From the NCBI GenBank assembly GCA_028821775.1, contig JAPKFB010000004.1, forward strand, positions 62,001 through 126,000: DNA of 64,000 bases, read 5' to 3'. Position numbers and translations under genes: made by a program. This DNA is from Roseibacillus sp. Lineage in GTDB: Bacteria > Verrucomicrobiota > Verrucomicrobiia > Verrucomicrobiales > Akkermansiaceae. The notes beneath the pieces are model-generated. The model searched no databases. It saw only the letters and a program-made list of their open reading frames with translations, and had not been told where the DNA came from. This document shows, piece after piece, positions 9,754 to 17,645 of the stretch; within the stretch, counting starts at the first letter, position 1, and the number at the start of each line of letters is the position of its first letter.

Positions 9754-10230
9754 TTATTTCACTTCCACCGCGGCCACCGCCATGGCGGCGATTCCTTCTT
9801 CCCGGCCAACAAATCCCATGCTCTCACTGGTGGTTGCCTTAATCCCGATGCGATTCTGGTCGAGGCCAAGCGCTTTCCCAATTTTTGCGCGCATGGCATC
9901 ACGGTGAGGGAGGACTTTGGGAGCTTCCGCGAGCACGGTGCTGTCGATGTTGCTGATGCTTGCGCCCTTTTCTTCTGCCAGCTCGCGACACTTTTCGAGG
10001 ATCTTGAGACTGGAGATGTCCTTGATGGAATCGTCGTTGGGCGGAAAGTAGAAGCCAATGTCGGGGAGGCCCAGGGCGCCGAGAACCGCGTCCGCGATCG
10101 CATGGCAAAGGACATCCGCGTCGGAGTGCCCCAGTAACCCGTGGGAGTGGGGAATCTCGACGCCCCCGAGGATCAGTTTGCGATCTTCGGCGAATTGGTG
10201 AACGTCATATCCGATTCCTACGCGAGTCAT
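9754..10230 (-). CDS. ispF: 2-C-methyl-D-erythritol 2,4-cyclodiphosphate synthase
   Basis: A 158-residue protein starting MTRVGIGYDVHQF, with metal ligands Asp and His in DVHQF and the third His in GHSDADVLCHAIADAVLGAL. It is followed by GLPDIGFYFPPND and, near the end, IGIKATTSESMGFVGREEGI, all hallmarks of IspF. It closes the cyclodiphosphate ring in the non-mevalonate isoprenoid pathway. The trimeric enzyme is normally about 157-160 residues, so this is full length. Its ATG overlaps the last stop codon of the decayed kinase remnant upstream (ATGA), which suggests that the two were once translationally coupled. Confidence 0.96.
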   Translation of the reverse strand: MTRVGIGYDVHQFAEDRKLILGGVEIPHSHGLLGHSDADVLCHAIADAVLGALGLPDIGFYFPPNDDSIKDISSLKILEKCRELAEEKGASISNIDSTVLAEAPKVLPHRDAMRAKIGKALGLDQNRIGIKATTSESMGFVGREEGIAAMAVAAVEVK

Positions 10231-10590
10231 GGGGAAGTCATCACTGGGTTATTCGTTATTGCCTGGCGGGACAAGGAGGAAAGAAAGGCGTGGGCTTCTT
10301 TTGGGGAGGAGAGGCGGTGAATGGTGCAGTGGGTGCAGTCGGCGAGAAGCCTCTCAATCCGTGGCCGGTGGCCGTGTGGAAAGGTGAGGAGGTAGCGGTA
10401 GAAATCGAGATCGAACCGTTTGACACAGCCATCCGCCATGGCGGGGCGGGTTTGTCGAAGGAGGCTGCACCTCAGGACCCGCCAAAAGCAGATGCGAAGC
10501 GGGAGAGCAAGGCGCTTCGCAGACCTCCAGCGCGAGGGTGGACTTGCCGGCACCGCGGCATCCGATGACAATGATGCGCTGGACGCTGCG
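10227..10590 (-). pseudogene. Decayed P-loop kinase (DNA topology modulation/FlaR-like family)
   Basis: Two pieces of one protein lie in different frames. Reading leftwards from about 10590, the first gives VQRIIVIGCRGAGKSTLALE, a complete Walker A loop, but with no recognisable start codon. The second frame gives RICFWRVLRCSLLRQTRP, then MADGCVKRFDLDFYRYLLTF and HRPRIERLLADC...TIHRLSS, which is the C-terminal half of small adenylate-kinase-like proteins annotated as topology modulation proteins (typical: TRPDMAEGCPERFDLEFLRW). About 60-70 residues that normally separate the two pieces are absent. The combination of deletion, frameshift and lost start supports a pseudogene. It sits between the inositol-phosphatase-family gene and ispF. 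Confidence 0.65.
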
Positions 10591-10638
10591 CTCTCCTGTT
10601 AGATTGGTTGCCCGCCAATCAGTCTGGACGGCATGGGT

Positions 10639-11388
10639 CTAGAGAATTTCCTCGATGGGGATCTTTCCGTTGGTGGCCACGATGGACCAGACGTCGGGTA
10701 TGGTCGGATGAGGGGTCATGTCGACAGTTCCTCCGCCTGCTTCCACCAGGAGGATGCCGGAGGCGACATCCCAGAGGGAGATTCTCGACTCGATGTAGGC
10801 ATCCAGTCTCCCGCATGCAATGTAGGCCATGCCGAGGGCCGCGGATCCCATCATCCGCATTTTGCGCGCACGATTGGAAGCTCGCTCGAAGCGCACGAGC
10901 CCGGATTTCATGGCTTCCTCATCCTTTCCGCAACCGACAAAGAGAATGGATTCTTCGAGTTTGGTGCGATTCGAGGGCGCTGTTTCCTTGCCATTGAGTT
11001 TCGGCGCTTCGCCTTTGAGGACGGTCCACAGTTCATCGAGCATGGGGTCGTAGATGAGCCCCATGATGATCGTTTGGTTCTCTCGCAGCGCGATCGAGAT
11101 GCAAAAGTGGGGAATGCGGTAGAGATAGTTTACGGTGCCATCGATGGGGTCGACGATCCATTGCAGCGGAGAATCCTGGTTGCCGGCAATCCCCTCTTCA
11201 CCGTAGAGAGCGTAGTCGGGAAACTCCTTGAGCAGAATCTCGGTGATGAGATCCTGGGACTGACGGTCGAGAGCCAGTTTGACATCATGGTGATGAGCTT
11301 CATCGATCTCCTTGTCTCGATGAAAATTCTCACGAAGTAAGACGCCGGCTTCGCGCGCGGCCTTCTCGGCAGTCTGGAGGTGGGTCAT
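10639..11388 (-). CDS. Inositol monophosphatase family protein
   Basis: A 249-residue protein from the ATG at 11388 (MTHLQTAEKAAREAGVLLRE). The open frame continues upstream but that part overlaps coaB in the wrong frame. Metal-binding motifs are complete: GEEG, WIVDPIDGTVNYLYRIPHFC (motif 1, DPxDGT) and WDVASGILLVEAGG (motif 2). Such Mg2+-dependent, Li+-sensitive enzymes hydrolyse myo-inositol-1-phosphate, and some act on histidinol phosphate, 3'-phosphoadenosine phosphate or fructose-1,6-bisphosphate; the sequence does not decide. About 106 bp separates it from coaB upstream, so it may be read from the coa operon. Confidence 0.92.
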   Translation of the reverse strand: MTHLQTAEKAAREAGVLLRENFHRDKEIDEAHHHDVKLALDRQSQDLITEILLKEFPDYALYGEEGIAGNQDSPLQWIVDPIDGTVNYLYRIPHFCISIALRENQTIIMGLIYDPMLDELWTVLKGEAPKLNGKETAPSNRTKLEESILFVGCGKDEEAMKSGLVRFERASNRARKMRMMGSAALGMAYIACGRLDAYIESRISLWDVASGILLVEAGGGTVDMTPHPTIPDVWSIVATNGKIPIEEIL

Positions 11389-11494
11389 GAACGAGATACA
11401 ACCGCAGAAGGGGAGGGATGGACACCGATTAATAGGGGGAACTTCAGGCGGTCCTGGTGGAAGCGGGTCTTCCCCGAGAATCGGGCGGGATCGC

Positions 11495-12136
11495 TCAACC
11501 CTTGCGAATGTGCAGGTCCTTGATGAATTCGAGGATGAAGTGGGCGAGGTGGTCCTTGGTGTCGAGCGGCAGTGGTTCCACGCGATCCGGGTAGACCAGA
11601 AGAACTTCGTTGTGATCGGAATCAAAACCGATCCCGGATTGTGAGACATCGTTGGCGACGACCAGATCGCAACCCTTGCGCTCAAGTTTGCCACGTGCAT
11701 TGGCCTCGAGGTTCTCGGTCTCTGCGGCAAAGCCCACGAGAACACCTTCGAATCCGAAGGTGCTCCGCGCGGATCCGAGAATGTCCGTGGTGCGCACCAA
11801 TTCGAGAGTCAGTGTTTCGCCTGTCTTCTTGATCTTCTCTTCGGCGAAGAGGGCCGGTCGATAGTCCGCAACTGCGGCCGCGAAGATCGCGGCCTCGGCC
11901 TTTTGGATATACACCCGGGTCGCTTCAAACATCTCCTGCGCGGTCTCGACCTGGACGTAGTCGACATTGATGGGGACGTCGAGATTGGTTGGTCCGGAGA
12001 TGAGGGTGACCCGGTGACCGAAGTGCACCCCTGCGCTTGCCAGAGCGTAGCCCATCTTTCCCGAGGAGCGGTTGGTGAGGTAGCGAACCGGATCAAGTGC
12101 TTCGCGAGTCGGTCCGGCGGTGATGAGGATGTTCAC
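11495..12136 (-). CDS. coaB: Phosphopantothenate-cysteine ligase (stand-alone CoaB)
   Basis: A 213-residue protein from a GTG at 12136. It starts MNILITAGPTREALDPVRYL TNRSSGKMG, the conserved opening of the CoaB half of bacterial CoaBC, and continues with AAAVADYRPALFAEEKIKK and LVGFAAETENLEANARGKLERKGCDLVVANDV. It joins cysteine to 4'-phosphopantothenate (CTP-dependent in most bacteria). In most bacteria CoaB and CoaC are one polypeptide; here CoaC is encoded by a separate upstream frame (12194-12736) with a 57-bp gap. The start codon overlaps the stop of a short frame running through that gap (ends 12133), which may be chance. Confidence 0.92.
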   Translation of the reverse strand: MNILITAGPTREALDPVRYLTNRSSGKMGYALASAGVHFGHRVTLISGPTNLDVPINVDYVQVETAQEMFEATRVYIQKAEAAIFAAAVADYRPALFAEEKIKKTGETLTLELVRTTDILGSARSTFGFEGVLVGFAAETENLEANARGKLERKGCDLVVANDVSQSGIGFDSDHNEVLLVYPDRVEPLPLDTKDHLAHFILEFIKDLHIRKG

Positions 12137-12193
12137 TGCGTGAGTGGGCGGTCGAAGGATTTGAGGGGGCGCAATTCGAAAACGCGTTTGGCC

Positions 12194-12736
12194 TTAGGAG
12201 CTCCCCTTCGCGAGGACCTCGACGGCTTCCAGGATTTCGTCGATGGGAACGAGGCGGCCGGCGCCTTGGTAGCCGCAGGCGAGGATGCCGCTCTCCTCCG
12301 GTCCGATGATTTGGCAGCCATCGGCGACGAGCTGGGATGCGTTGCGCTGGGTGGCGGAATGATTCCACATCGTTCCGTTCATCGCCGGGGCCAAGAGGAC
12401 CTTGGCCTTGGTGGCGAGGTAGATGCTGGAGAGCGGATCGGGGGCGAGACCGTGGGCAAAATTTCCCATCGTGTCGGCGCTGAGTGGGGCCACCAGGAAG
12501 AGATCGGCGCGATCGGCGAGGTCGATGTGGCCGGGTTTCCAAGACTGTTTTTCATCCTCGAGGGAAACCAGGACGGGATTGCGTGAGAGAACCTGCAGCG
12601 TGAGAGGAGTGATGAATTCGGTGGCGGCCTCGGTCATCACACAATGGACATCATGGTCCAGCTTGACCAATTGCGATGCGAGATCTGCCGCCTTGTAGGC
12701 CGCGATCGAGCCGGTAACGCCGAGAACGATGGTCAT
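12194..12736 (-). CDS. coaC: Phosphopantothenoylcysteine decarboxylase (stand-alone CoaC)
   Basis: A 180-residue HFCD-family flavoprotein. It shows LGVTGSIAAYKAADLASQL at the N-terminus, the catalytic His in GHIDLADRADLFLVAPLSA, the PxMNxxMW motif as PAMNGTMW, and the substrate-clamp Cys in LACGYQGAGRL. It decarboxylates 4'-phosphopantothenoylcysteine, the step after CoaB. It is placed directly upstream of coaB on the same strand, so the normal CoaBC order (C then B) is kept without fusion. A candidate terminator lies between gmk and this gene. Confidence 0.93.
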   Translation of the reverse strand: MTIVLGVTGSIAAYKAADLASQLVKLDHDVHCVMTEAATEFITPLTLQVLSRNPVLVSLEDEKQSWKPGHIDLADRADLFLVAPLSADTMGNFAHGLAPDPLSSIYLATKAKVLLAPAMNGTMWNHSATQRNASQLVADGCQIIGPEESGILACGYQGAGRLVPIDEILEAVEVLAKGSS

Positions 12737-12792
12737 GGGCAGAATTAACCGTCAGGATCGGGCATGACGCGAAGTTTTTTTTCTACCATGAC

Positions 12793-12823
12793 AAAAAAAG
12801 CCTGCGATCACCGAAGTGAGCGC
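12793..12823 (-). terminator. Rho-independent terminator downstream of gmk
   Basis: On the minus strand GCGCTCAC-TTCG-GTGATCGC forms an 8-pair stem with one mismatch and a UUCG tetraloop, followed two or three bases later by a run of seven T. It lies about 80 bp after the gmk stop and before coaC, so it should separate the two transcripts. Confidence 0.7.
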
Positions 12824-12905
12824 GGGCCGGAATAGGTTGAGTTGCTCTTAGAAATTGAATCGACCGCCGCTTTGCCAGAGGAGGTCTCTGCCTGGGAAGG
12901 ATCGC

Positions 12906-13502
12906 TCAAACCAGGCGAGAAACGCGCATGCGCTCGGTGGTGAGGAGGGACTTGAACCGACGATAGTCCTCGTTCCGTGATTTCGAAAGCAGCCGGTAGG
13001 TGTAGGAGTCGGCGTGGCTCATCTCCTCCATGGCGTTGTGAAGACGCAGCGCGATGACCTCATCGGAGTCTGTTCCGCGTCCCGAAAGGCGATCGCGGAG
13101 TTCCTCTTCGCGATCCAGCATAACAAAGAGGTCAACCACGCTTGCGACGATCAAGGGGTCCTGGCAGGTCCGCACCTGGGCGGCACCCTGCACGTCGATG
13201 TCCATCACGACATCCTTTCCGCGTTGCAGGAACTCAAGAACTTCAGATTTGAGGGTGCCGTAGGCATTGCCATGGACCTCTGCGTGTTCGAGAAAACTAC
13301 CTGCCGCCACGTCGGATTTGAATTCCTTCCGGGAGAGGAAGTAGTAATCCTTGGCGTGGACTTCGCCCTCGCGCGCGGAGCGGGTGGTACAGGAAATCGA
13401 GTAGTGAGCTTCCCCCTCTTGGGCAAGCTTGCGACAGAGCGTGGTTTTACCGGACCCTGAAGGCCCGGACACCAGAAGGAGGACACCGGTTCGCTGAGAC
13501 AT
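12906..13502 (-). CDS. gmk: Guanylate kinase
   Basis: A 198-residue protein with Walker A GPSGSGKTTLCRKLA and the GMP-binding region SCTTRSAREGEVHAKDYYFL, followed by the lid and FLEHAEVHGNAYGTLKSEVL and VVMDIDVQGAAQVR. It phosphorylates GMP and dGMP with ATP, feeding GTP pools. Length and domain order are normal. It starts at the ATG at 13502 (MSQRTGVLLLVSGPSGSGKT). A terminator-like hairpin follows, so it is probably transcribed separately from coaC-coaB. Confidence 0.96.
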   Translation of the reverse strand: MSQRTGVLLLVSGPSGSGKTTLCRKLAQEGEAHYSISCTTRSAREGEVHAKDYYFLSRKEFKSDVAAGSFLEHAEVHGNAYGTLKSEVLEFLQRGKDVVMDIDVQGAAQVRTCQDPLIVASVVDLFVMLDREEELRDRLSGRGTDSDEVIALRLHNAMEEMSHADSYTYRLLSKSRNEDYRRFKSLLTTERMRVSRLV

Positions 13503-13576
13503 GAATGCGTGCCGAAAGAGTCAAAAATATTGCCCGCGGATGCAAGAGCAGGGGCGGGCAAAATGAAAATTATCCA

Positions 13577-13792
13577 TCAAAGGGCGGATTTAGAAGTTGA
13601 GGTGCCCCCGGCGCCGGCGCCCAAGTAGCCGTTGACTAGGCCGAAGAGGGGACGGTCCAGTTTCCCATTGAGGGTCACCGGCACGATCTCGAGGTCAGCG
13701 CCCAGGGAGGCAACGATTGCGCCCCCCTTTTCAGGCCGGCTGGCGCTGAGAGTTGATGCAGTTGCCAAGAGGATTAGGAGAGCCCTTCCCAT
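13577..13792 (-). CDS. Small hypothetical protein with signal-like N-terminus
   Basis: A 71-residue frame beginning MGRALLILLATASTLSASRP, which resembles a signal peptide, followed by a short soluble segment and a glycine-rich end (GYLGAGAGGTS). I recognise no family. It lies upstream of gmk on the same strand. The rest of the gap 13503-13968 shows nothing else I can identify. It may be a chance frame. Confidence 0.3.
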   Translation of the reverse strand: MGRALLILLATASTLSASRPEKGGAIVASLGADLEIVPVTLNGKLDRPLFGLVNGYLGAGAGGTSTSKSAL

Positions 13793-13968
13793 AGGAGCGT
13801 TATGAACACGTTGCTTCGATTGGCAATGGGTTGAGAGGCTGGGAATCAGGGGGTTTTGGCAGCATAAAGGGGACTTTTAGGATCCTCCCTGTGCCGCCTG
13901 CCCCATTGCAGGGATTTCTAAAAGAATTCGAGTGGTTTTCTTGTGAGCGATTCCTGGGATTGGTAGAG

Positions 13969-14493
13969 ATGCGAATGTCGGATGCGCGGCCCGTTCCTCA
14001 ATTGCACGTCGTCTGTGGACCGCCGGCGGGTGGAAAGACAGTCTACGGTCGCGCGCTTGCCGCGCGCGAAAGGGCGGTTTTGTTAGACATTGATATTGCA
14101 ACCGGACCAGTGGTAGAGGCGGGCATGGAGGCGGCGGGGCTCTCTCGCGATGACCGTGATTCGCCGAGCTACAAGGAGATCTTTCGGGAGCCGGTCTACG
14201 AAGCCCTCTTCCAATTGGCGGAAACGAACCTGGCGCAGCTGCCGGTGGTAGTGGTGGGCCCTTTCACCAGGGAGTCGCAGGATGCGGCATGGCCTGCCCG
14301 GCTGGAAGGGAGGTTCGAAGTGCCCGTAGAGGTTCACTTTGTATTTTGCCAGCCTGAAGTCCGTCGGGCGCGGATGATTGCCCGGGGCGAGGATCGTGAC
14401 TTGGCAAAACTGGAGAAGTGGGATGAGTATTTGCGGACCACCGCGGAGGAGCGACCGGTATTTCCGCACGTCTGGGTGGACACGGGAAGTTAG
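13969..14493 (+). CDS. Small P-loop kinase (AAA_33-like)
   Basis: A 174-residue protein from the ATG at 13969 (MRMSDARPVPQLHVVCGPPA); an ATG two codons later is also possible. The Walker A is GPPAGGKTVYGRAL. It is followed by LLDIDIATGPVVEAG, where DxD is typical of zeta-toxin-like/AAA_33 kinases, and by VVVVGPFTRESQD and QPEVRRARMIARGEDRD (lid arginines). It probably phosphorylates a small molecule or nucleotide, but the substrate cannot be deduced. Its 3' end overlaps the decayed HD gene on the other strand by four bases. Confidence 0.72.
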   Translation: MRMSDARPVPQLHVVCGPPAGGKTVYGRALAARERAVLLDIDIATGPVVEAGMEAAGLSRDDRDSPSYKEIFREPVYEALFQLAETNLAQLPVVVVGPFTRESQDAAWPARLEGRFEVPVEVHFVFCQPEVRRARMIARGEDRDLAKLEKWDEYLRTTAEERPVFPHVWVDTGS

Positions 14494-15040
14494 CTGTCGG
14501 GACGCTGCCCGGACCGCTCCGGGGCAGACGCCAATTGTTCCAGCGCGCGCTTCATGTTGAGGCGGGCTTGTTTCTTAATGCGCGCGCAAAACTCCTCTGT
14601 GCGATAGAGATGCTCCTGCTTGAGGAAGGAGCGGAGCGGCCAGCGTGAAATTCCTCGCTCGAAACTCAATCGTATTCGCATCTGATTTGTTTTGGGTAGA
14701 GATCGTAGTCGTCGGGCGGTGACCCCAAGGGGGCGAGATCGATGTCACTGAGAACGTGAGCGATCTTGTTCACGGCCTGCTCGTTGTCCAGGTGGTGAGT
14801 GTCGTAGACGATGGCGTGATAATAGATCGCGAGACGAAGGACTGGAGAGTCGTTCCGGGACTGCAAGAGGAGATCGAGACACCGAGCAAGGTGAGTCAGG
14901 GTGCGGTAGTGGCGGTGCGGTTCGGAGTAGCGGAGCTCGAGGTCCTTCTACGTCGCGCCGGGATCGGAGAGCTTGCTCTGGTCGAGGGCTTTGCGCCAGC
15001 GAGCTTCCAGGGCAGTGCGGACGGGGTTGTTTGCGCTCAT
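14490..15040 (-). pseudogene. Decayed HD-domain phosphohydrolase
   Basis: From the ATG at 15040 the frame reads MSANNPVRTALEARWRKALD up to an amber codon at 14948-14950, then continues KDLELRYSEPHRHYRTLTHL, YYHAIVYDTHHLDNEQAVNK and LSDIDLAPLGSPPDDYDLYP to a TGA at 14666. The C-terminus follows in another frame: SFLKQEHLYRTEEFCARIKK. The pieces match predicted metal-dependent HD phosphohydrolases (YSEPHRHYHTL.H, WFHD.VYD, LL.DIDL..LG, R..IY.T..F). The diagnostic HD is HA here, and about 30 residues between DNE and DIDL are missing. So there are an amber stop, a deletion, a frameshift and a lost ligand. The start overlaps the stop of the thioredoxin-like selenoprotein gene (ATGA). Confidence 0.75.
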
Positions 15041-15507
15041 GGCTTCTTGTCATTTTTCGCAGGCGCCAGAGCGAGCGCACGCTTCATCCGTTTGCGGATG
15101 CCCTCTACGGTGTAAATCCGATCCTGGCGATCGAGGAGATCATGGCCCCTTCCGTCGACAAAACGCACCACCGGGAAGTTCCACGACGGTTCCTTGTATT
15201 TCTTCAAGAGTTCCGCATCGCGACCTCCCTTGTTGTTGTAGACGAGCAGGGGAATGAACTCCGATTCAATGCTCTTCACGAGGCTTGGGTTGCTGAGGAC
15301 CTCGGACCCGAAGTCACGGCAGCCCTTTCATCCCGGGACTTCCTGGAAGAGAAGAAAGACGGGCTTGCCGGTTTTAGCGGATAGCGCGAGGGCTGTATCG
15401 TGGTCGCGTTGCCACTGGACGGTGCCCAGTTCGATGCGCTGCTTTCCGGGTGGCTCGGCAGAGCAGGCACAGATCAACCAGGTGAGCGAGAGAAGGGCGA
15501 TTCTCAC
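15037..15507 (-). CDS. Thioredoxin-like protein with in-frame UGA (VPGU-xx-C), candidate selenoprotein
   Basis: Conventional calling breaks this gene at the TGA at 15328-15330. Read through, it gives 156 residues from the GTG at 15507: an export signal (VRIALLSLTWLICACSAEPP, possibly a lipoprotein), then KTGKPVFLLFQEVPG-U-KGCRDF and PLLVYNNKGGRDAELLKKY, NFPVVRFVDGRGHDLLDRQD. U60-K-G-C63 occupies the CxxC position of a thioredoxin fold. From memory, related thioredoxin-like proteins of PVC bacteria carry VPGU or VPGC here and are known as VPGUxT-type (seleno)proteins. A hairpin GACU-UCG-GGUC lies 13-23 nt after the UGA. The amber-broken HD gene overlaps its 3' end. A nonsense mutation cannot be excluded from this sequence alone, but the five-case pattern argues against it. 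Confidence 0.78.
15300..15319 (-). promoter_or_regulatory. Candidate bacterial SECIS hairpin for UGA 15328
   Basis: Starting 9 nt after the UGA, CC-G-U-GACU / loop UCG / GGUC-C-GA-GG can fold. The core GACU:GGUC is at 15305-15315 with a U-G pair, extended outward through a G-A mismatch and a bulged C. The distance from UGA to apical loop (about 17 nt) fits bacterial SECIS geometry. The outer stem is weak. Confidence 0.4.
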
Positions 15508-15539
15508 GGTGGTTGGATATTGCAGGAGATGAACGATTC

Positions 15540-16337
15540 CTACGAATCTTTTTCGATCTCTCCGTAGGAGCGATCGAAGTGCACGTAGCCGCCATCGATA
15601 TGATGAATCTGTCCGGTGGTGTGGCCGGAGCACCTGGAGGCGAGAAAGACGATCGCATTGCCCATTTCTTCTGCCGTCGTCATGCGTCGATCGAGTGGGA
15701 TGCGTGCCCGGATGGCCTCGAGGGTTTTCTCCGGGTCTTCGACGGTGTTGATCCAGGACTCGTACATGGGGGTCCAGACTTCAGCCGGAACCACCGTGTT
15801 GACGCGAATGCCATGTTCCGCGAGGTCGAGAGCCCATTCGCGGGTGAGGCCATGGATGGCACCCTTCGCAGCGGCGTAGGCCGAAGTTCCACCCTGACCG
15901 GTCACCGCGAGCTTGGAGGACACATTGACGATGAACCCCTTGCTTTCGATCAGGGCATCGAGGGCGAAGTGAGTGAGATTGTAGATGTGGAAAAGATTGC
16001 GCTGCAGGGACTCCACAAATTTCTCCGGCCCGGCCCGCAAGCCCACCCCATCGTTGATTCCCGCGTTGTGGACGATGCCGTCGAGGCGTCCGAAGGTTTG
16101 CAAGGTTCGGGTAACTGCCTTCCGGCAGGCCTCGACCTCGCTCAGCTCGGTTTCGATCATGAGCCCGCGCTCACCGGGTGCTCCGATTTTCTCGAGCAGG
16201 GTTGTTCCCGCCTCGGGGCTTCGGCCGACAATCACCGGAATGGCACCCTCGCGAGCAAAGAGCTCCACCGCGGCGGCTCCGATCCCCTTGGCTCCGCCGG
16301 TGACGATGACTACTTTGTCGGTGAGGTGAAGGTCCAT
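15540..16337 (-). CDS. SDR oxidoreductase, likely L-fucose dehydrogenase
   Basis: A 265-residue short-chain dehydrogenase: cofactor loop TGGAKGIGAAAVELF, NAG motif in IVHNAGINDG, catalytic Ser in VNVSSKLAV and YxxxK in SAYAAAKGAIHGL. The segment VPAEVWTPMYESWI after the active site resembles SDR-type L-fucose dehydrogenases, which oxidise L-fucose to L-fucono-lactone with NAD(P)+. It is the last gene of a four-gene minus-strand operon with an L-fuconate dehydratase (10 bp upstream), an FAH-family hydrolase and a second SDR. Substrate is inferred from context; no fuconolactonase gene is visible here. Confidence 0.82.
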   Translation of the reverse strand: MDLHLTDKVVIVTGGAKGIGAAAVELFAREGAIPVIVGRSPEAGTTLLEKIGAPGERGLMIETELSEVEACRKAVTRTLQTFGRLDGIVHNAGINDGVGLRAGPEKFVESLQRNLFHIYNLTHFALDALIESKGFIVNVSSKLAVTGQGGTSAYAAAKGAIHGLTREWALDLAEHGIRVNTVVPAEVWTPMYESWINTVEDPEKTLEAIRARIPLDRRMTTAEEMGNAIVFLASRCSGHTTGQIHHIDGGYVHFDRSYGEIEKDS

Positions 16338-16347
16338 GGCAGATTAA

Positions 16348-17616
16348 TCAGGAAGAGGGAAACCGGGCGAGGGTCTCCGGGTTCATTTCGATTGAGAAAC
16401 CGGGCTCAGTGGGGGCTTGGTATCGCCCCTGTATCAGGATGCAGGGATGAACAAAGTGTTCGTGCAGATGATCGACATACTCGGTGACGCGTCCCTCCCA
16501 CGAACCGGAAATCACGAGGTAGTCGATCATGGAAAGATGCTGAACGTATTCGCAGAGACCGACCCCTCCGGCATGGGGACAGACGGGTTTGTCAAACTTG
16601 GCGGCCAGCAACATGATGGCGAGATTCTCATTGAGCCCTCCCACGCGGGCGGCATCGATTTGCACGACATCGATGGCCTCAGCCTGGAGGAACTGCTTGA
16701 AGAGGATGCGGTTCTGGCAAGCTTCTCCGGTGGCAATCTTGATCGGTGCAATGCCATCGCGAATCTGTTTGTGCCCGAGCACATCATCGGGCGAAGTGGG
16801 TTCTTCAAGGAACCACGGATTGAATTCAGCGAGGTGCTTCATCCACTCGATGGCCTGGTCGGGCTCCCAGACCTGGTTGGCATCCAACATGAGGGTGATC
16901 TGATCGCCCACAACCTCGCGCACGGTGCGGCAGCGTCGAATGTCATCTTCGAGGTCGCCGCCCACCTTGAGCTTGAGATGAGTCCAGCCAGCGTCGATGG
17001 CCTCCTGCGCAAGGCGCCGCAGCTTTTCATCCGAGTATCCCAGCCAGCCGGCGGAGGTGGTGTAGGTGGGATAGCCCTTGGCGAGGAGTTGTTCCCGTCG
17101 CTCCTCCTTGCCCTCCTGAGTCGCTTCGAGGATCTCGAGTGCCTGCCCGGGAGTGAGGGCATTGGTCAGGTAGCGGAAGTCGATACAGCGCACGATCTCG
17201 GCGGGCGACATTTCGGTGACCAGTTGCCAGACCGGCTTGCCTTCGGAGCGAGCCCACAAATCCCAGACCGCATTCACCACCGCGCCGGTTGCGAGGTGAA
17301 CCACTCCCTTGTCCGGCCCGACCCAGCGCAATTGCGAATCGCCGGTGATGTAGCGCCAAAACGCGCCCATGTCGGCGGTGATCTCCTCCAGGGTCATGCC
17401 CGCGAGGTAGGGCGCGAGAGTTTTGATCGCCGCGATGCAGAGTTCATTGCCACGACCGAGGGTGAAGGTCAGTCCATGCCCTTCAAGTTCGCCATCGGTT
17501 TCGAGGATGACATAAGCGGCTGAGTAATCGGGGTCCGGATTCATGGCGTCCGAACCATCCAGCTGGGCGGAGGTTTGGAAGCGGACGTCGTGAGTTCTGA
17601 ATCCGGTGATCTTCAA
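16348..17616 (-). CDS. L-fuconate dehydratase (enolase superfamily)
   Basis: A 422-residue enolase-superfamily enzyme. It opens MKITGFRTHDVRFQTSAQLD GSDAMNPDPDYSAAYV, characteristic of fuconate dehydratases. The catalytic KxK is HLKLKVGGD, the metal ligands appear in LMLDANQVWE, WFLEEPTSPDD and IATGEACQN, and the C-terminal catalytic His region is KPVCPHAGGVGLCEYVQH. It removes water from L-fuconate to give 2-keto-3-deoxy-L-fuconate. Length matches the family (about 420-440). It lies 10 bp upstream of the SDR at 15540 and 29 bp downstream of the FAH-family gene, forming a non-phosphorylative L-fucose route. It might accept related 6-deoxy or pentonic acids. Confidence 0.9.
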   Translation of the reverse strand: MKITGFRTHDVRFQTSAQLDGSDAMNPDPDYSAAYVILETDGELEGHGLTFTLGRGNELCIAAIKTLAPYLAGMTLEEITADMGAFWRYITGDSQLRWVGPDKGVVHLATGAVVNAVWDLWARSEGKPVWQLVTEMSPAEIVRCIDFRYLTNALTPGQALEILEATQEGKEERREQLLAKGYPTYTTSAGWLGYSDEKLRRLAQEAIDAGWTHLKLKVGGDLEDDIRRCRTVREVVGDQITLMLDANQVWEPDQAIEWMKHLAEFNPWFLEEPTSPDDVLGHKQIRDGIAPIKIATGEACQNRILFKQFLQAEAIDVVQIDAARVGGLNENLAIMLLAAKFDKPVCPHAGGVGLCEYVQHLSMIDYLVISGSWEGRVTEYVDHLHEHFVHPCILIQGRYQAPTEPGFSIEMNPETLARFPSS

Positions 17617-17645
17617 AGCAGAGAAGAGTCTTGAGTGGGGCTCGA

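Noticed and set aside
12840-12905. Short frame ending in LLWQSGGRFNF, resembling an outer-membrane beta-barrel C-terminus
   Set aside because: It overlaps the gmk end in another frame, has no room for a barrel, and is probably chance.
14948-14950. In-frame stop in the HD-phosphohydrolase gene as a further recoded codon
   Set aside because: It is TAG, not TGA, does not lie at a Cys position, and the same gene has a deletion and a frameshift.
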